NCBI GenBank assembly: GCA_049700455.1
Contig: JBNAVJ010000004.1
Location: 1-64,000, forward strand
Direction: 5' to 3'
DNA length: 64,000 bases
DNA from: JBNAVJ01 sp049700455
GTDB taxonomy: Bacteria > Bacteroidota > Ignavibacteria > Tepidaquicellales > Tepidaquicellaceae
The translations under genes and the position numbers were made by a program. The notes beneath the pieces are model-generated. The model searched no databases. It was not told where the DNA came from and saw only the letters and a program-made list of their open reading frames with translations. Every line of letters begins with the position of its first letter. Within the stretch, counting starts at the first letter, position 1. Shown in pieces: positions 26,216 through 34,414 of this stretch.

Positions 26216-26897
26216 TTTGATTCATATTAAGGATATAGTAAAAGTTTATGAAATGGGGGAAGAAAAACTTTATGCCCTGCAAGGCGTTAACCTTGATATT
26301 GCAAAGAATGAGTATGTTGCAATAATGGGACCATCCGGCTCAGGCAAGTCAACATTAATGAATATAATTGGTTGTCTTGATACCCCTACAAGTGGTACCT
26401 ATATTTTAAATGGCAGAGATGTCCACGAAATGGATGATAATGAACTTGCTGAAATCAGAAATAAGGAGATTGGATTTGTATTTCAAACTTTCAATCTGCT
26501 ATCAAGGAGTGATGCGCTTCATAATGTTGAACTTCCACTGATATATTCCGGAGTGCCTAAAAATGAAAGAATACAGAGAGCACGAGAAGCTCTGGAAAGT
26601 GTAGGATTGGGTGATAGGATAAGACATAAACCAAATGAGCTCTCCGGTGGACAACGACAACGAGTTGCTGTTGCGAGAGCTCTGATTAATAAGCCTTCAA
26701 TACTATTGGCTGATGAGCCCACAGGTAATCTTGATACGAAAACCGGAGAAGAAATTATGATGTTATTTGAAGAGTTGAATCAAAAAGGCAACACAATAAT
26801 AATTGTTACTCACGAGGAAAGTATTGCACGGCATGCGAGAAGAATTGTAAAGATTAGAGATGGGAAAATAGAAGATGATTTTAAAAAAACTAATTAA
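26202..26897 (+). CDS. ABC transporter ATPase (MacB/LolD type)
   Basis: This nucleotide-binding subunit energises the pump. Walker A is GPSGSGKSTL (about 45-54). The Q-loop is VFQTFNLL. The signature is LSGGQRQRVAVARAL. Walker B is LLADEPTGNLD and the H-loop is IIVTHEE. At 231 residues it is the stand-alone equivalent of the MacB N-terminal domain. The GTG at 26202 lies inside the adaptor gene; an in-frame ATG at 26208 is an equally good start. Confidence 0.95.
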   Translation: MAMDNLIHIKDIVKVYEMGEEKLYALQGVNLDIAKNEYVAIMGPSGSGKSTLMNIIGCLDTPTSGTYILNGRDVHEMDDNELAEIRNKEIGFVFQTFNLLSRSDALHNVELPLIYSGVPKNERIQRAREALESVGLGDRIRHKPNELSGGQRQRVAVARALINKPSILLADEPTGNLDTKTGEEIMMLFEELNQKGNTIIIVTHEESIARHARRIVKIRDGKIEDDFKKTN

Positions 26898-26910
26898 CAC
26901 TTCTTTGTAA

Positions 26911-28137
26911 TTGAATCTATTTATTGAGATAAAAGAAAATATTATTATCGCTGTTAAAGCGATAATAACTCATAAGCTGCGATCTGTACTTGCGACACTT
27001 GGGATAGTGATAGGCATTACTGCAGTAACACTGATGCAAACTGCTATTGAGGGTATTAATCAGGCTTTTGAAAGCAGTATTGCATCGGTTGGGGCTGACG
27101 TTTTATACGTGCAAAAATTTGAATGGTTTGGGAAAGAGGATTTTGAGTTTTATAGAAACCGTAAGGACATTACTATGCAACACTTTAATTATCTCCAGAA
27201 AAATCTAACAACTGCTGCATCAGTCAGTCCTTCAGTTGGTACTACTCAAACAGTTCAATATGGAAGCCTTTCACTTGAGAATGTTTTTGTAATTGGTACA
27301 ACAGAAGAGTATCAGAAAACTGTGGGTGTCAATATGGAGCTCGGGAGATTTTTTTCTACAAGGGAATCTGACGCTGGTTATCCTGTGTGTTTGATAGGTA
27401 TGGATATTAAGAACGCATTTTTCGAAAATATTAACCCACTTGGCAAGATAATAAAGATTGGGAGTTATACATTTAAAATAATAGGTGTTATTGAAAAACA
27501 GGGGAGTTTGCTTGGACTTTTTAGCCTTGATAATAGAGTAATTATTCCTATAAATCGTTTTTTGAGGCTTTATGGAACCAAAAGAAGTATTACAATTAAT
27601 ATCAAGGCTCAGGACATCAATAATCTTGATGAGACAAAAGAAGAGATTATTGCGGTAATGAAAAAGGCAAGACGAATACCGATTGGAGGTAAAGCTGACT
27701 TCGGGGTAAATCAACAATCTGCTTTTCGTGACACATATAACCAACTCACATCCCTGATAAAAATAATTGGTCTTCTGATAACGTTTCTTTCTTTGATTGT
27801 TGGTTCAGTTGGGATAGCAAATATAATGTTTGTCTCTGTTAAGGAACGTACTAAAGAAATTGGAATTAGAAAAGCTATTGGTGCAAGACGGCGGACTATT
27901 TTAGCTCAATTCTTGATTGAGTCAGTTGTTATTTGTTTGCTTGGAGGTGTAATTGGGTTGATGATTGCATTTCCAATTAGTCTAATAATAGATGCTTATG
28001 TTCTTCCAACTTCAATGCCTCTCTGGATAGTTGTTGTTGGCATTAGTATTTCAGTGTTTTTTGGGGTACTATCAGGATTTTTCCCAGCTTACAATGCAGC
28101 AAAAATGAATCCTGTTGATTCATTAAGATATGAATAA
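26911..28137 (+). CDS. MacB-like ABC permease, first copy
   Basis: This is an inner-membrane permease of the FtsX/MacB fold. One N-terminal helix (HKLRSVLATLGIVIGI at about 23-38) is followed by a large periplasmic MacB_PCD domain (about 45-270) and three C-terminal helices, with the coupling motif VKERTKEIGIRKAIGARRRTI and the closing PVDSLRYE. The start is TTG at 26911, 13 bases after the ATPase stop; it gives the N-terminus usual for the family. It is separated by 5 bases from a second permease. Confidence 0.9.
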   Translation: MNLFIEIKENIIIAVKAIITHKLRSVLATLGIVIGITAVTLMQTAIEGINQAFESSIASVGADVLYVQKFEWFGKEDFEFYRNRKDITMQHFNYLQKNLTTAASVSPSVGTTQTVQYGSLSLENVFVIGTTEEYQKTVGVNMELGRFFSTRESDAGYPVCLIGMDIKNAFFENINPLGKIIKIGSYTFKIIGVIEKQGSLLGLFSLDNRVIIPINRFLRLYGTKRSITINIKAQDINNLDETKEEIIAVMKKARRIPIGGKADFGVNQQSAFRDTYNQLTSLIKIIGLLITFLSLIVGSVGIANIMFVSVKERTKEIGIRKAIGARRRTILAQFLIESVVICLLGGVIGLMIAFPISLIIDAYVLPTSMPLWIVVVGISISVFFGVLSGFFPAYNAAKMNPVDSLRYE

Positions 28138-28142
28138 TAATT

Positions 28143-29375
28143 ATGTTGCTAACTGAAACGATAAAGCTTTCTTTTAATACAATACGCAGTAATAAATTGC
28201 GTGCCTCTCTAACACTATCCGGTATTGTGATTGGTGTATTTTCAATCATAGCAATAATGACACTCCTTGATGCTCTACAGGCAGGAATTGAAAGTGGTTT
28301 AAGTCAGCTTGGTAGCAATACTTTCCAGGTACAAAAGTTACCGGTACTGATGGTGGGAGGTCCAGGTGCTATGAGAAAATATATGAGCCGTCCAGATATT
28401 ACATATGAACAGGGTCTCAGGTTAATTGAACGTGCAACGCTCCCCAAATACATTGCTCTTGAAGATTGGAAAACCAGCAGGGTATTTAAGTATGGACAGC
28501 TTTCAACAAATCCTAATATGTGGCTGGGGGGAGTAAATATGGATTTTCTTCCTTGTAATAATTATTCCATTAAGGAAGGGAGGTATTTTACCGAAAATGA
28601 ATTGTACACAGCCAGTAGTGTAACTGTTATAGGAATGGAAGTTGTCAACAAACTTTTTCCGAAAGAAAATCCAATAGGGAAAAATATTATTCTTGATAAG
28701 AATGAGTTCCGTATAATTGGTATTCTCGAGCCAAAAGGTGAAAGTTTTGGACAGAGTCGAGATAATCTGGCCTTGATTCCAATAACCAGAATGCAGGAAA
28801 TTTACGGCAAAGCAGAGCGGTCAATAAATATTTCTGTACAGGCGCCAAACAAAGATCTGTATAATGAAACCGTTGAACAGGTCATCAGTATAATGAGAAC
28901 AATTCGAAAAGTTAAACCAGGTGAAGAGAATAACTTTGAAATTTTTTCGAATGAGTCTCTTATAGCGAGTGTGAATAATTTTACACGATATTTCAAGTAT
29001 GGAGCGGGATTTATTTCTTTCATTGCCCTTGTTGCTGCCGGTATCGGCATTATGAATATTATGTTAGTCTCAGTGACTGAAAGAACGCGAGAAATTGGTA
29101 TAAGAAAAGCAGTAGGAGCAAAAAATAGAAACATTCTTTCTCAATTTTTAATTGAAGCTATAGTTCTTACTGAAATTGGAGGGATAGTTGGTATTCTTCT
29201 TGGAATTATTGCAGGGAATTTGCTTGGGCTTTATTTGAATACTGTGGTAGTTATTCCTGTAGATTGGGTCTTTATTGGTCTAATAATTTGTTCATTGGTT
29301 GGCATAATGTTCGGAGTTTACCCTGCCTACAAAGCTGCTAAACTTAATCCTATTGATGCTCTACGCTATGAATAA
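28143..29375 (+). CDS. MacB-like ABC permease, second copy
   Basis: This 410-residue paralogue of the preceding permease has the same architecture: helix NKLRASLTLSGIVIGVFSII, a periplasmic domain, then three helices with VTERTREIGIRKAVGAKNRNI and a C-terminus ending PIDALRYE. Two different permeases suggest a heterodimeric MacB-type pump sharing one ATPase gene. Its last 26 bases overlap the end of the convergent kinase gene. The ending matches the family, so the stop is well placed. Confidence 0.9.
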   Translation: MLLTETIKLSFNTIRSNKLRASLTLSGIVIGVFSIIAIMTLLDALQAGIESGLSQLGSNTFQVQKLPVLMVGGPGAMRKYMSRPDITYEQGLRLIERATLPKYIALEDWKTSRVFKYGQLSTNPNMWLGGVNMDFLPCNNYSIKEGRYFTENELYTASSVTVIGMEVVNKLFPKENPIGKNIILDKNEFRIIGILEPKGESFGQSRDNLALIPITRMQEIYGKAERSINISVQAPNKDLYNETVEQVISIMRTIRKVKPGEENNFEIFSNESLIASVNNFTRYFKYGAGFISFIALVAAGIGIMNIMLVSVTERTREIGIRKAVGAKNRNILSQFLIEAIVLTEIGGIVGILLGIIAGNLLGLYLNTVVVIPVDWVFIGLIICSLVGIMFGVYPAYKAAKLNPIDALRYE

Positions 29376-30375
29376 AGTTTTTTACTCTTTTGATTGTTTT
29401 TTGATCTGAAAGAATACTCAGGTAATTATCAATCTTATTTAAACCAGTATGAATGGTCCTAATTTTTTTCAGAGCAGAGGGAATGGCATTAAGTCTCTTG
29501 GTGTTTTTCATTGCATAAAAAGTATATCCGTAATTTCCAATTACCTGAATTAATCTGATGATAGCATAAATCTTAAAATCTGAAATAAAAGTTTTTCTAT
29601 TAATGCTTTCGGTTTCTTCAAGTAAGTTGATATAATACTCTAAAAGTTTTTCTCGTTCTTTCTCAGTAAGCATAATGCTGCTTGAATAAAGAAAGGAAGC
29701 TATATCGTATTCTCGTGGTCCCCGTCTACCAGCCTGATAATCTATATAGTATAGAGCCTCGTCTTTGACTAAAATATTTCGTGGTTGGAAATCCCTGTAC
29801 ATAAAGTATCTATCCCTGCGGTGTCTAATTTTTTCCCATAAAAGAGTATATAAATGAGTTAAGTCTATGTTTAAGGAGGAGCTTTCGAGAATCTGCTGAA
29901 CGAAAAAAGTCTGAAATCTCTTTATATCAAAAAATATTTGTTGTTTGTCAAAATTTTTTGATTCATAGCAATAATTAAAATCAATATGTTCTTTTCCAAG
30001 TATTTGAAAAGCAAGAAGGTCAGAGAGTGCCTGTTTATAAAACCGATTCTTTCTGGTAAAGTGAATGTTGTTTGCAAATGAAATATCTTTTAGAGATAAA
30101 TCTCCAAGATCCTCGAGAAGGTAATACTTAAATGATTTGTCAACTGATATTATTTCCGGAACTCTCAAACCCAATTCTTTGAAAGTTTCAGTAAAACTGA
30201 TAAATGCTTTATTTTCCCGTATATAGGGATGAAATATCCCAATACACGATTTAGATTCAGAGAGTATCCTATAAATACGTCTTCCAGATACTCCCCCTCT
30301 TAATTCGAAACTTCTTTTAGGCTTTTCTTTATGTTGTTTATAAAAGATACGGTGAAGAAAAGTTAATGGATTCAT
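29350..30375 (-). CDS. AmgK-like phosphotransferase (anomeric sugar kinase)
   Basis: This is an APH-fold kinase of 341 residues. The catalytic loop reads MYRDFQPRN with Asp195 as base and Asn200 as Mg ligand; Tyr replaces the usual His of the Brenner motif. The metal motif is IDYQAGRRGP (Asp212). LLEDLGDLSL (about 86-95) is also typical of the AmgK/MurNAc-kinase branch. Related Bacteroidota proteins share the YRDFQ and IDYQGGR motifs. Cell-wall sugar recycling is a reasonable role, but no MurU-like nucleotidyltransferase is adjacent. Its start overlaps the TIGR01777 gene stop by 4 bases. Its 3' end overlaps the opposing permease by 26 bases. Confidence 0.75.
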   Translation of the reverse strand: MNPLTFLHRIFYKQHKEKPKRSFELRGGVSGRRIYRILSESKSCIGIFHPYIRENKAFISFTETFKELGLRVPEIISVDKSFKYYLLEDLGDLSLKDISFANNIHFTRKNRFYKQALSDLLAFQILGKEHIDFNYCYESKNFDKQQIFFDIKRFQTFFVQQILESSSLNIDLTHLYTLLWEKIRHRRDRYFMYRDFQPRNILVKDEALYYIDYQAGRRGPREYDIASFLYSSSIMLTEKEREKLLEYYINLLEETESINRKTFISDFKIYAIIRLIQVIGNYGYTFYAMKNTKRLNAIPSALKKIRTIHTGLNKIDNYLSILSDQKTIKRVKNFIHSVEHQ

Positions 30376-31304
30376 TTTCCTGATAGCAGATTTTCAACGG
30401 CTAATTTAATATCAGTAAAATCGAAAATAAAACCAACCTCAAGTGTTTTTTGGGGCACGACTTTTTTCCCTTTTATTAAATACGTAGCAAATTCTCCGAA
30501 TAAGATTTTTAAGGCAAATTTCGGTATCTTAAAAATACAGGGTTTATGTAATACTGCTGCAATAGTGCGTGAGAATTCTTCATTAGTAACAGGGTTCGGA
30601 GAACAGGCATTTATAGCTCCATGGAGGGAACTATTTTCTACTGCGAAAATAAACAACCTGATAAGGTCTTCAATATGAATCCACGGCATCCATTGTTGAC
30701 CGTGACCGATAATGCCTCCGAGGTAAAACTTAAATGGTCGTACCAGTTTTATAAAAGCGCCTTCTGTTTTATCAAGTACAACTCCAATTCTTATAATTAC
30801 CACTCTTTGGGTTAATGATTTTCTGGCTTCAGTTTCCCAGTCCAGGCATAAACGTGCAAGATAATCATTACCTGCCGGAGAGCCCTCATCGGCAACGGTA
30901 TTTTCGTTATCAACCCCATAGAAACCTATAGCTGATGCTGATATAAGAGTTTCAGGCTTTGTCGGGACCTCATTCATTAATTTTACCAATTCCCGTGTTG
31001 TTTGAATTCGTGAATTGTAAATAATCTGTTTATATTTTTCTGACCATCTTTTGTTACCAATGTTTTCTCCTGCAAGGTTAATAACAGCAAATGCCCCATT
31101 AAGAGAGTCCTTTATCTGGTTTCCATTGTGAGTGGGGTCCCATAAAATAAATGAAATATTTGCAGCATCCTTGTATATATTATGTGCCTTATCCAGATTA
31201 CGTATGAGACAAACGATATTATATTTTTTACTTAATTCAAAAGCAATTCTTTGTCCTAAAAACCCGGTGGCTCCTAAAACAACAATTTTATTTGTCATTA
31301 GCAA
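30372..31304 (-). CDS. TIGR01777-family NAD-dependent epimerase/dehydratase
   Basis: This is a short-chain dehydrogenase/reductase-fold protein of the YfcH/TIGR01777 family. The Rossmann motif is VVLGATGFLGQRIA near the N-terminus. INLAGENIGNKRWSEKYKQ and SASAIGFYG are family hallmarks, and the C-terminal DUF1731 region contains FGEFATYLIKGKKVVPQK. At 310 residues it is complete. ATG at 31304 or at 31298 (MTNK) could start it. It is divergent from hpnC across 59 bases. The substrate is not known for this family. Confidence 0.88.
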   Translation of the reverse strand: MLMTNKIVVLGATGFLGQRIAFELSKKYNIVCLIRNLDKAHNIYKDAANISFILWDPTHNGNQIKDSLNGAFAVINLAGENIGNKRWSEKYKQIIYNSRIQTTRELVKLMNEVPTKPETLISASAIGFYGVDNENTVADEGSPAGNDYLARLCLDWETEARKSLTQRVVIIRIGVVLDKTEGAFIKLVRPFKFYLGGIIGHGQQWMPWIHIEDLIRLFIFAVENSSLHGAINACSPNPVTNEEFSRTIAAVLHKPCIFKIPKFALKILFGEFATYLIKGKKVVPQKTLEVGFIFDFTDIKLAVENLLSGK

Positions 31305-31363
31305 TGAGTTATTGTTTTTGCATTTATAATTTATTAAATAAAGATTATAATTAAAATAAATAT

Positions 31364-32248
31364 ATGAATATAGATAATGCTTATAGAGAGTGTCAACGTA
31401 TGGCGAAGGTTCATTATGAAAATTTCCCTGTTGCTTCTATCTTACTACCTGCACACTTAAGAAAACATATTTTTGCGGTTTATTGTTTTGCCCGCTATGC
31501 TGACGATATAGCAGATTCTAAAGATTTACCATCAGATAAAAAACTTTCATTATTAAAATTATATCGATATTATTATCAATTATCCTTGAACAATGATTTT
31601 GATGCAGTTCCCGAAGATATTAGATTCATTTTAATAGCATTTTGTAACACAGTGAGGGAGTTTTCAATTTTAGAGGAAGAACCTCTTTCTTTACTTACAG
31701 CATTTGAGCTTGACGCCATAAAAAATCGTTATGAAAGATTTGAGGAACTTCTTGAATATTCTAAATTTTCTGCAAATCCGATAGGGAATATATATCTTCA
31801 TATTACTGGTTATTCAAGACACTCAGAATTTTTTAAAATAAAATATTATTCAGATAGAATTTGCACGGGTTTACAGCTTATTAATTTTTTGCAAGATGTA
31901 CGCAGAGATATGGAGATGGACAGGGTTTATCTTCCACTTGAGATTATGAGAAAATACAATTATAGTTACAATGATTTATTTGCTTTTCGTCAGGATGAGC
32001 GTTTTATTGGTGTTATGAGAGAATTGTGGGAGGCTACAAATAAAATATATTCGGAAGGGTATAATATACTTAAATATCTGGACGGTAAGTATAAAAAAGA
32101 AATGCAGTTAATTTTGCAGGGAGGTAATATTATATTGTCAAAGCTTAAAAGAGAAAACTTTATGGTACTGACAAACAATTTGAAGTTAAATAAACTTGAT
32201 AAAGTAGTGCTATTAATTAAGACAATTACAGTCGGTGTCGATTATTAA
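31364..32248 (+). CDS. hpnC: Squalene synthase HpnC (hydroxysqualene synthase)
   Basis: This is an all-helical prenyl synthase that converts presqualene diphosphate to hydroxysqualene in the three-enzyme bacterial squalene route. The first Asp-rich motif is RYADDIADS (about 46-54) and the second is FLQDVRRDMEMDRVYLP (about 181-197). The N-terminus AKVHYENFPVASILLP is characteristic of HpnC. At 294 residues it is complete. It precedes hpnD and overlaps it by 14 bases. Confidence 0.92.
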   Translation: MNIDNAYRECQRMAKVHYENFPVASILLPAHLRKHIFAVYCFARYADDIADSKDLPSDKKLSLLKLYRYYYQLSLNNDFDAVPEDIRFILIAFCNTVREFSILEEEPLSLLTAFELDAIKNRYERFEELLEYSKFSANPIGNIYLHITGYSRHSEFFKIKYYSDRICTGLQLINFLQDVRRDMEMDRVYLPLEIMRKYNYSYNDLFAFRQDERFIGVMRELWEATNKIYSEGYNILKYLDGKYKKEMQLILQGGNIILSKLKRENFMVLTNNLKLNKLDKVVLLIKTITVGVDY

Positions 32249-33101
32249 AGAAATAGAAGCTGACGCGAGATATATTACAAAGAGTAGTAAGTCTAACTTT
32301 TTGTACTCCACCTTATTTCTTCCACGCGAAAAATCAGAAGCATTGCAAGTACTATATGCATTCTTTCGTTGTAGTGATGATATTACTGACTCGAATGCTT
32401 ATTCTACTGAGGAAAGGAGAGCATTGCTTTCTGAGTGGAAAGGGAATCTGATATCAGCCATTGAATTTAAGGATTCAAAGAGTATAATTCTAAACAGGTT
32501 AGCACAGGTTATTCAGGTATTTAAAATTCCCGTTGAACATTTGATTGAGTTTCTTAAAGGAATGGAAATGGATCTTGTACTGAATTACTATGAGACTTTT
32601 TCCGAGTTGAAACAGTATTGTTATCGAGTTGCTTCGACAGTAGGCTTAACAATAGTAGAGGTACTTGGCTATAAGAACCCATTGGTGAAAAAGTATGCAG
32701 AACATCTTGGAATAGCTCTTCAACTAACTAATATACTTAGAGATATTAAAGAAGATATGCAGAATAGCAGGATTTATCTTCCACTTGAGGATTTAAAGAA
32801 GTTTGGATATACGACTGACGACTTGAAAAGGAACATTTACAACGAGAGCTTTTGTTCATTAATGCAATACGAATGTAATAGAATAAATGAATATTTTGAT
32901 TTAGCGAAGAGTTTTCTCCCAAAAGAGGATAGAAAGTCTATGTTTATGGCTCGTATTATTGAAAAAATCTATCGGTCAGTTTTATATAAGATTAAAAAGA
33001 ACAATTACAACATATTTGAATATCGGGCAAATGTTTCGAAGTTCAGAAAATTTTATTATGCCTTAGGCGTCTATGTTAAATATAATCTGCTAATAAGATG
33101 A
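32235..33101 (+). CDS. hpnD: Presqualene diphosphate synthase HpnD
   Basis: This prenyl synthase condenses two farnesyl diphosphates to presqualene diphosphate, the first step of the HpnDCE route. The Asp-rich motifs are FRCSDDITDS (about 44-53) and NILRDIKEDMQNSRIYLP. The N-terminal KSSKSNFLYSTLFLPREK fits HpnD. Translation starts at GTG 32235 inside hpnC, and the stop overlaps hpnE by ATGA. The 288-residue product is intact. Confidence 0.92.
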   Translation: MSIIKEIEADARYITKSSKSNFLYSTLFLPREKSEALQVLYAFFRCSDDITDSNAYSTEERRALLSEWKGNLISAIEFKDSKSIILNRLAQVIQVFKIPVEHLIEFLKGMEMDLVLNYYETFSELKQYCYRVASTVGLTIVEVLGYKNPLVKKYAEHLGIALQLTNILRDIKEDMQNSRIYLPLEDLKKFGYTTDDLKRNIYNESFCSLMQYECNRINEYFDLAKSFLPKEDRKSMFMARIIEKIYRSVLYKIKKNNYNIFEYRANVSKFRKFYYALGVYVKYNLLIR

Positions 33102-34414
33102 AGAAAGTATGTATAATTGGAGGAGGTATTTCCGGGATAGCTTCAGCAATTTTTCTCAGCCGGGCTGGCTATGATGTTTCTCTTTTTGAATCAACTTCTA
33201 AACTGGGGGGACGTACTTATAGTGTATCTGATAGATACTTAGATGCCACTTACGACAACGGAAAACACATTTTTGCGGGATGGTATAAAGATACCCTCGA
33301 GTTATTAAATATTCTCGGAACTAAGGATAAAGTTACGAATTCCAGATTCAGATTAGCGATTGCCCATAAAGATGTTTTATTGATGAGCGATGCGAGAAAA
33401 CGGTTTTCTTTATTTAACTATCTTTTAATGTTGAGAAAAACTGGTTTAATCAGATGGATTGATTTGTGGCGGGTGTTTATCCAGTATAATAAGATAAAGT
33501 CAATCAATGATACAGTATCTTATAAAATGAGCAATTTCCTCCAACAACAAAAAGTTTCTGATAATTTGAGCTATTATTTCTGGGTGCCTCTGGTACATTC
33601 AATTTTTAACTGTGACCTGGAAGATGTTAATATCAAAGTTATCAAAAACTTAATGCTGGATATTGGTTTCAACCGAACTAAACTTTCATTTTTTTGTTCA
33701 GATAAAACTTTAAATGAAATATTTATTCAACCAGCGATAAATTTTTTTCATACTTATGGAGTAAAGTATTATCTAAATTCAAAAGTTTCTAAGTTTTTGC
33801 TTCGAGATGGTAAAATAGATGGGATAGCCATTAATGGAGAGATAAAGAATAATTTTGACTATTATATCTCAGCAGTACGTGCCGATCAATTTGGATTCCT
33901 TATTGATGGATTTTCTCAAAGTGAAAAAATTTTGATTGATAGTTTTCACTTCAATCCTATTATTTCGGTACATTTATTTATTGATGATAATTTATTTAAT
34001 AATAAGTTAAAAGAGGTAACCTCTCTAATGCTTGCCATTTTTCAGCCGATACCTTTATGGCTTTTTAAAAATGGACAAAATTATTTATCTTTTATAATAA
34101 GTAATGCAAGAAAGTATATAGATTATGACAGGAATCAGATGCTTTATCTATGCATTAAGGTTCTTCGGGAAAATAATCTTGTGGATTTGAATGAACGTAA
34201 TATAAAGCATTTTTCTGTTGTAAAAGAACGATTTGCTACAATTGTTCCTGAGCATAGCAGGTTAGGCTTGCAGTTTTTTTCTGATTTTTTACCACCTAAC
34301 TTGTTGGTTTGTGGTGATTGGACATCGAAATTAGGATTTTCGACTATTGAGGCTGCAATTTCTAGTTCAAAGTTAGTTGTAAAAAAATTAGATGAAATTG
34401 AAGGACAACATTAA
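33098..34414 (+). CDS. hpnE: Hydroxysqualene dehydroxylase HpnE (FAD-dependent)
   Basis: This flavoenzyme reductively dehydroxylates hydroxysqualene to squalene. The dinucleotide-binding motif is CIIGGGISGIASAIFLSRAG at the N-terminus, followed by GGRTYSV and a C-terminal FAD-contact motif LVCGDWTSKLGFSTIEAAISS. The 438 residues match the amine-oxidase-like HpnE family. It closes the hpnC-hpnD-hpnE set and overlaps the following giant activase-like gene by 23 bases. No squalene-hopene cyclase lies in the window, so the end product (squalene itself, hopanoids or other) is not known. Confidence 0.9.
   Translation: MKKVCIIGGGISGIASAIFLSRAGYDVSLFESTSKLGGRTYSVSDRYLDATYDNGKHIFAGWYKDTLELLNILGTKDKVTNSRFRLAIAHKDVLLMSDARKRFSLFNYLLMLRKTGLIRWIDLWRVFIQYNKIKSINDTVSYKMSNFLQQQKVSDNLSYYFWVPLVHSIFNCDLEDVNIKVIKNLMLDIGFNRTKLSFFCSDKTLNEIFIQPAINFFHTYGVKYYLNSKVSKFLLRDGKIDGIAINGEIKNNFDYYISAVRADQFGFLIDGFSQSEKILIDSFHFNPIISVHLFIDDNLFNNKLKEVTSLMLAIFQPIPLWLFKNGQNYLSFIISNARKYIDYDRNQMLYLCIKVLRENNLVDLNERNIKHFSVVKERFATIVPEHSRLGLQFFSDFLPPNLLVCGDWTSKLGFSTIEAAISSSKLVVKKLDEIEGQH

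Noticed and set aside
29350..29375. Frameshift explanation for the permease/kinase overlap
   Set aside because: The permease ends in the family-typical DALRYE, so its stop is right. A kinase C-terminal frameshift cannot be excluded, but similar overlaps occur twice more in the window.
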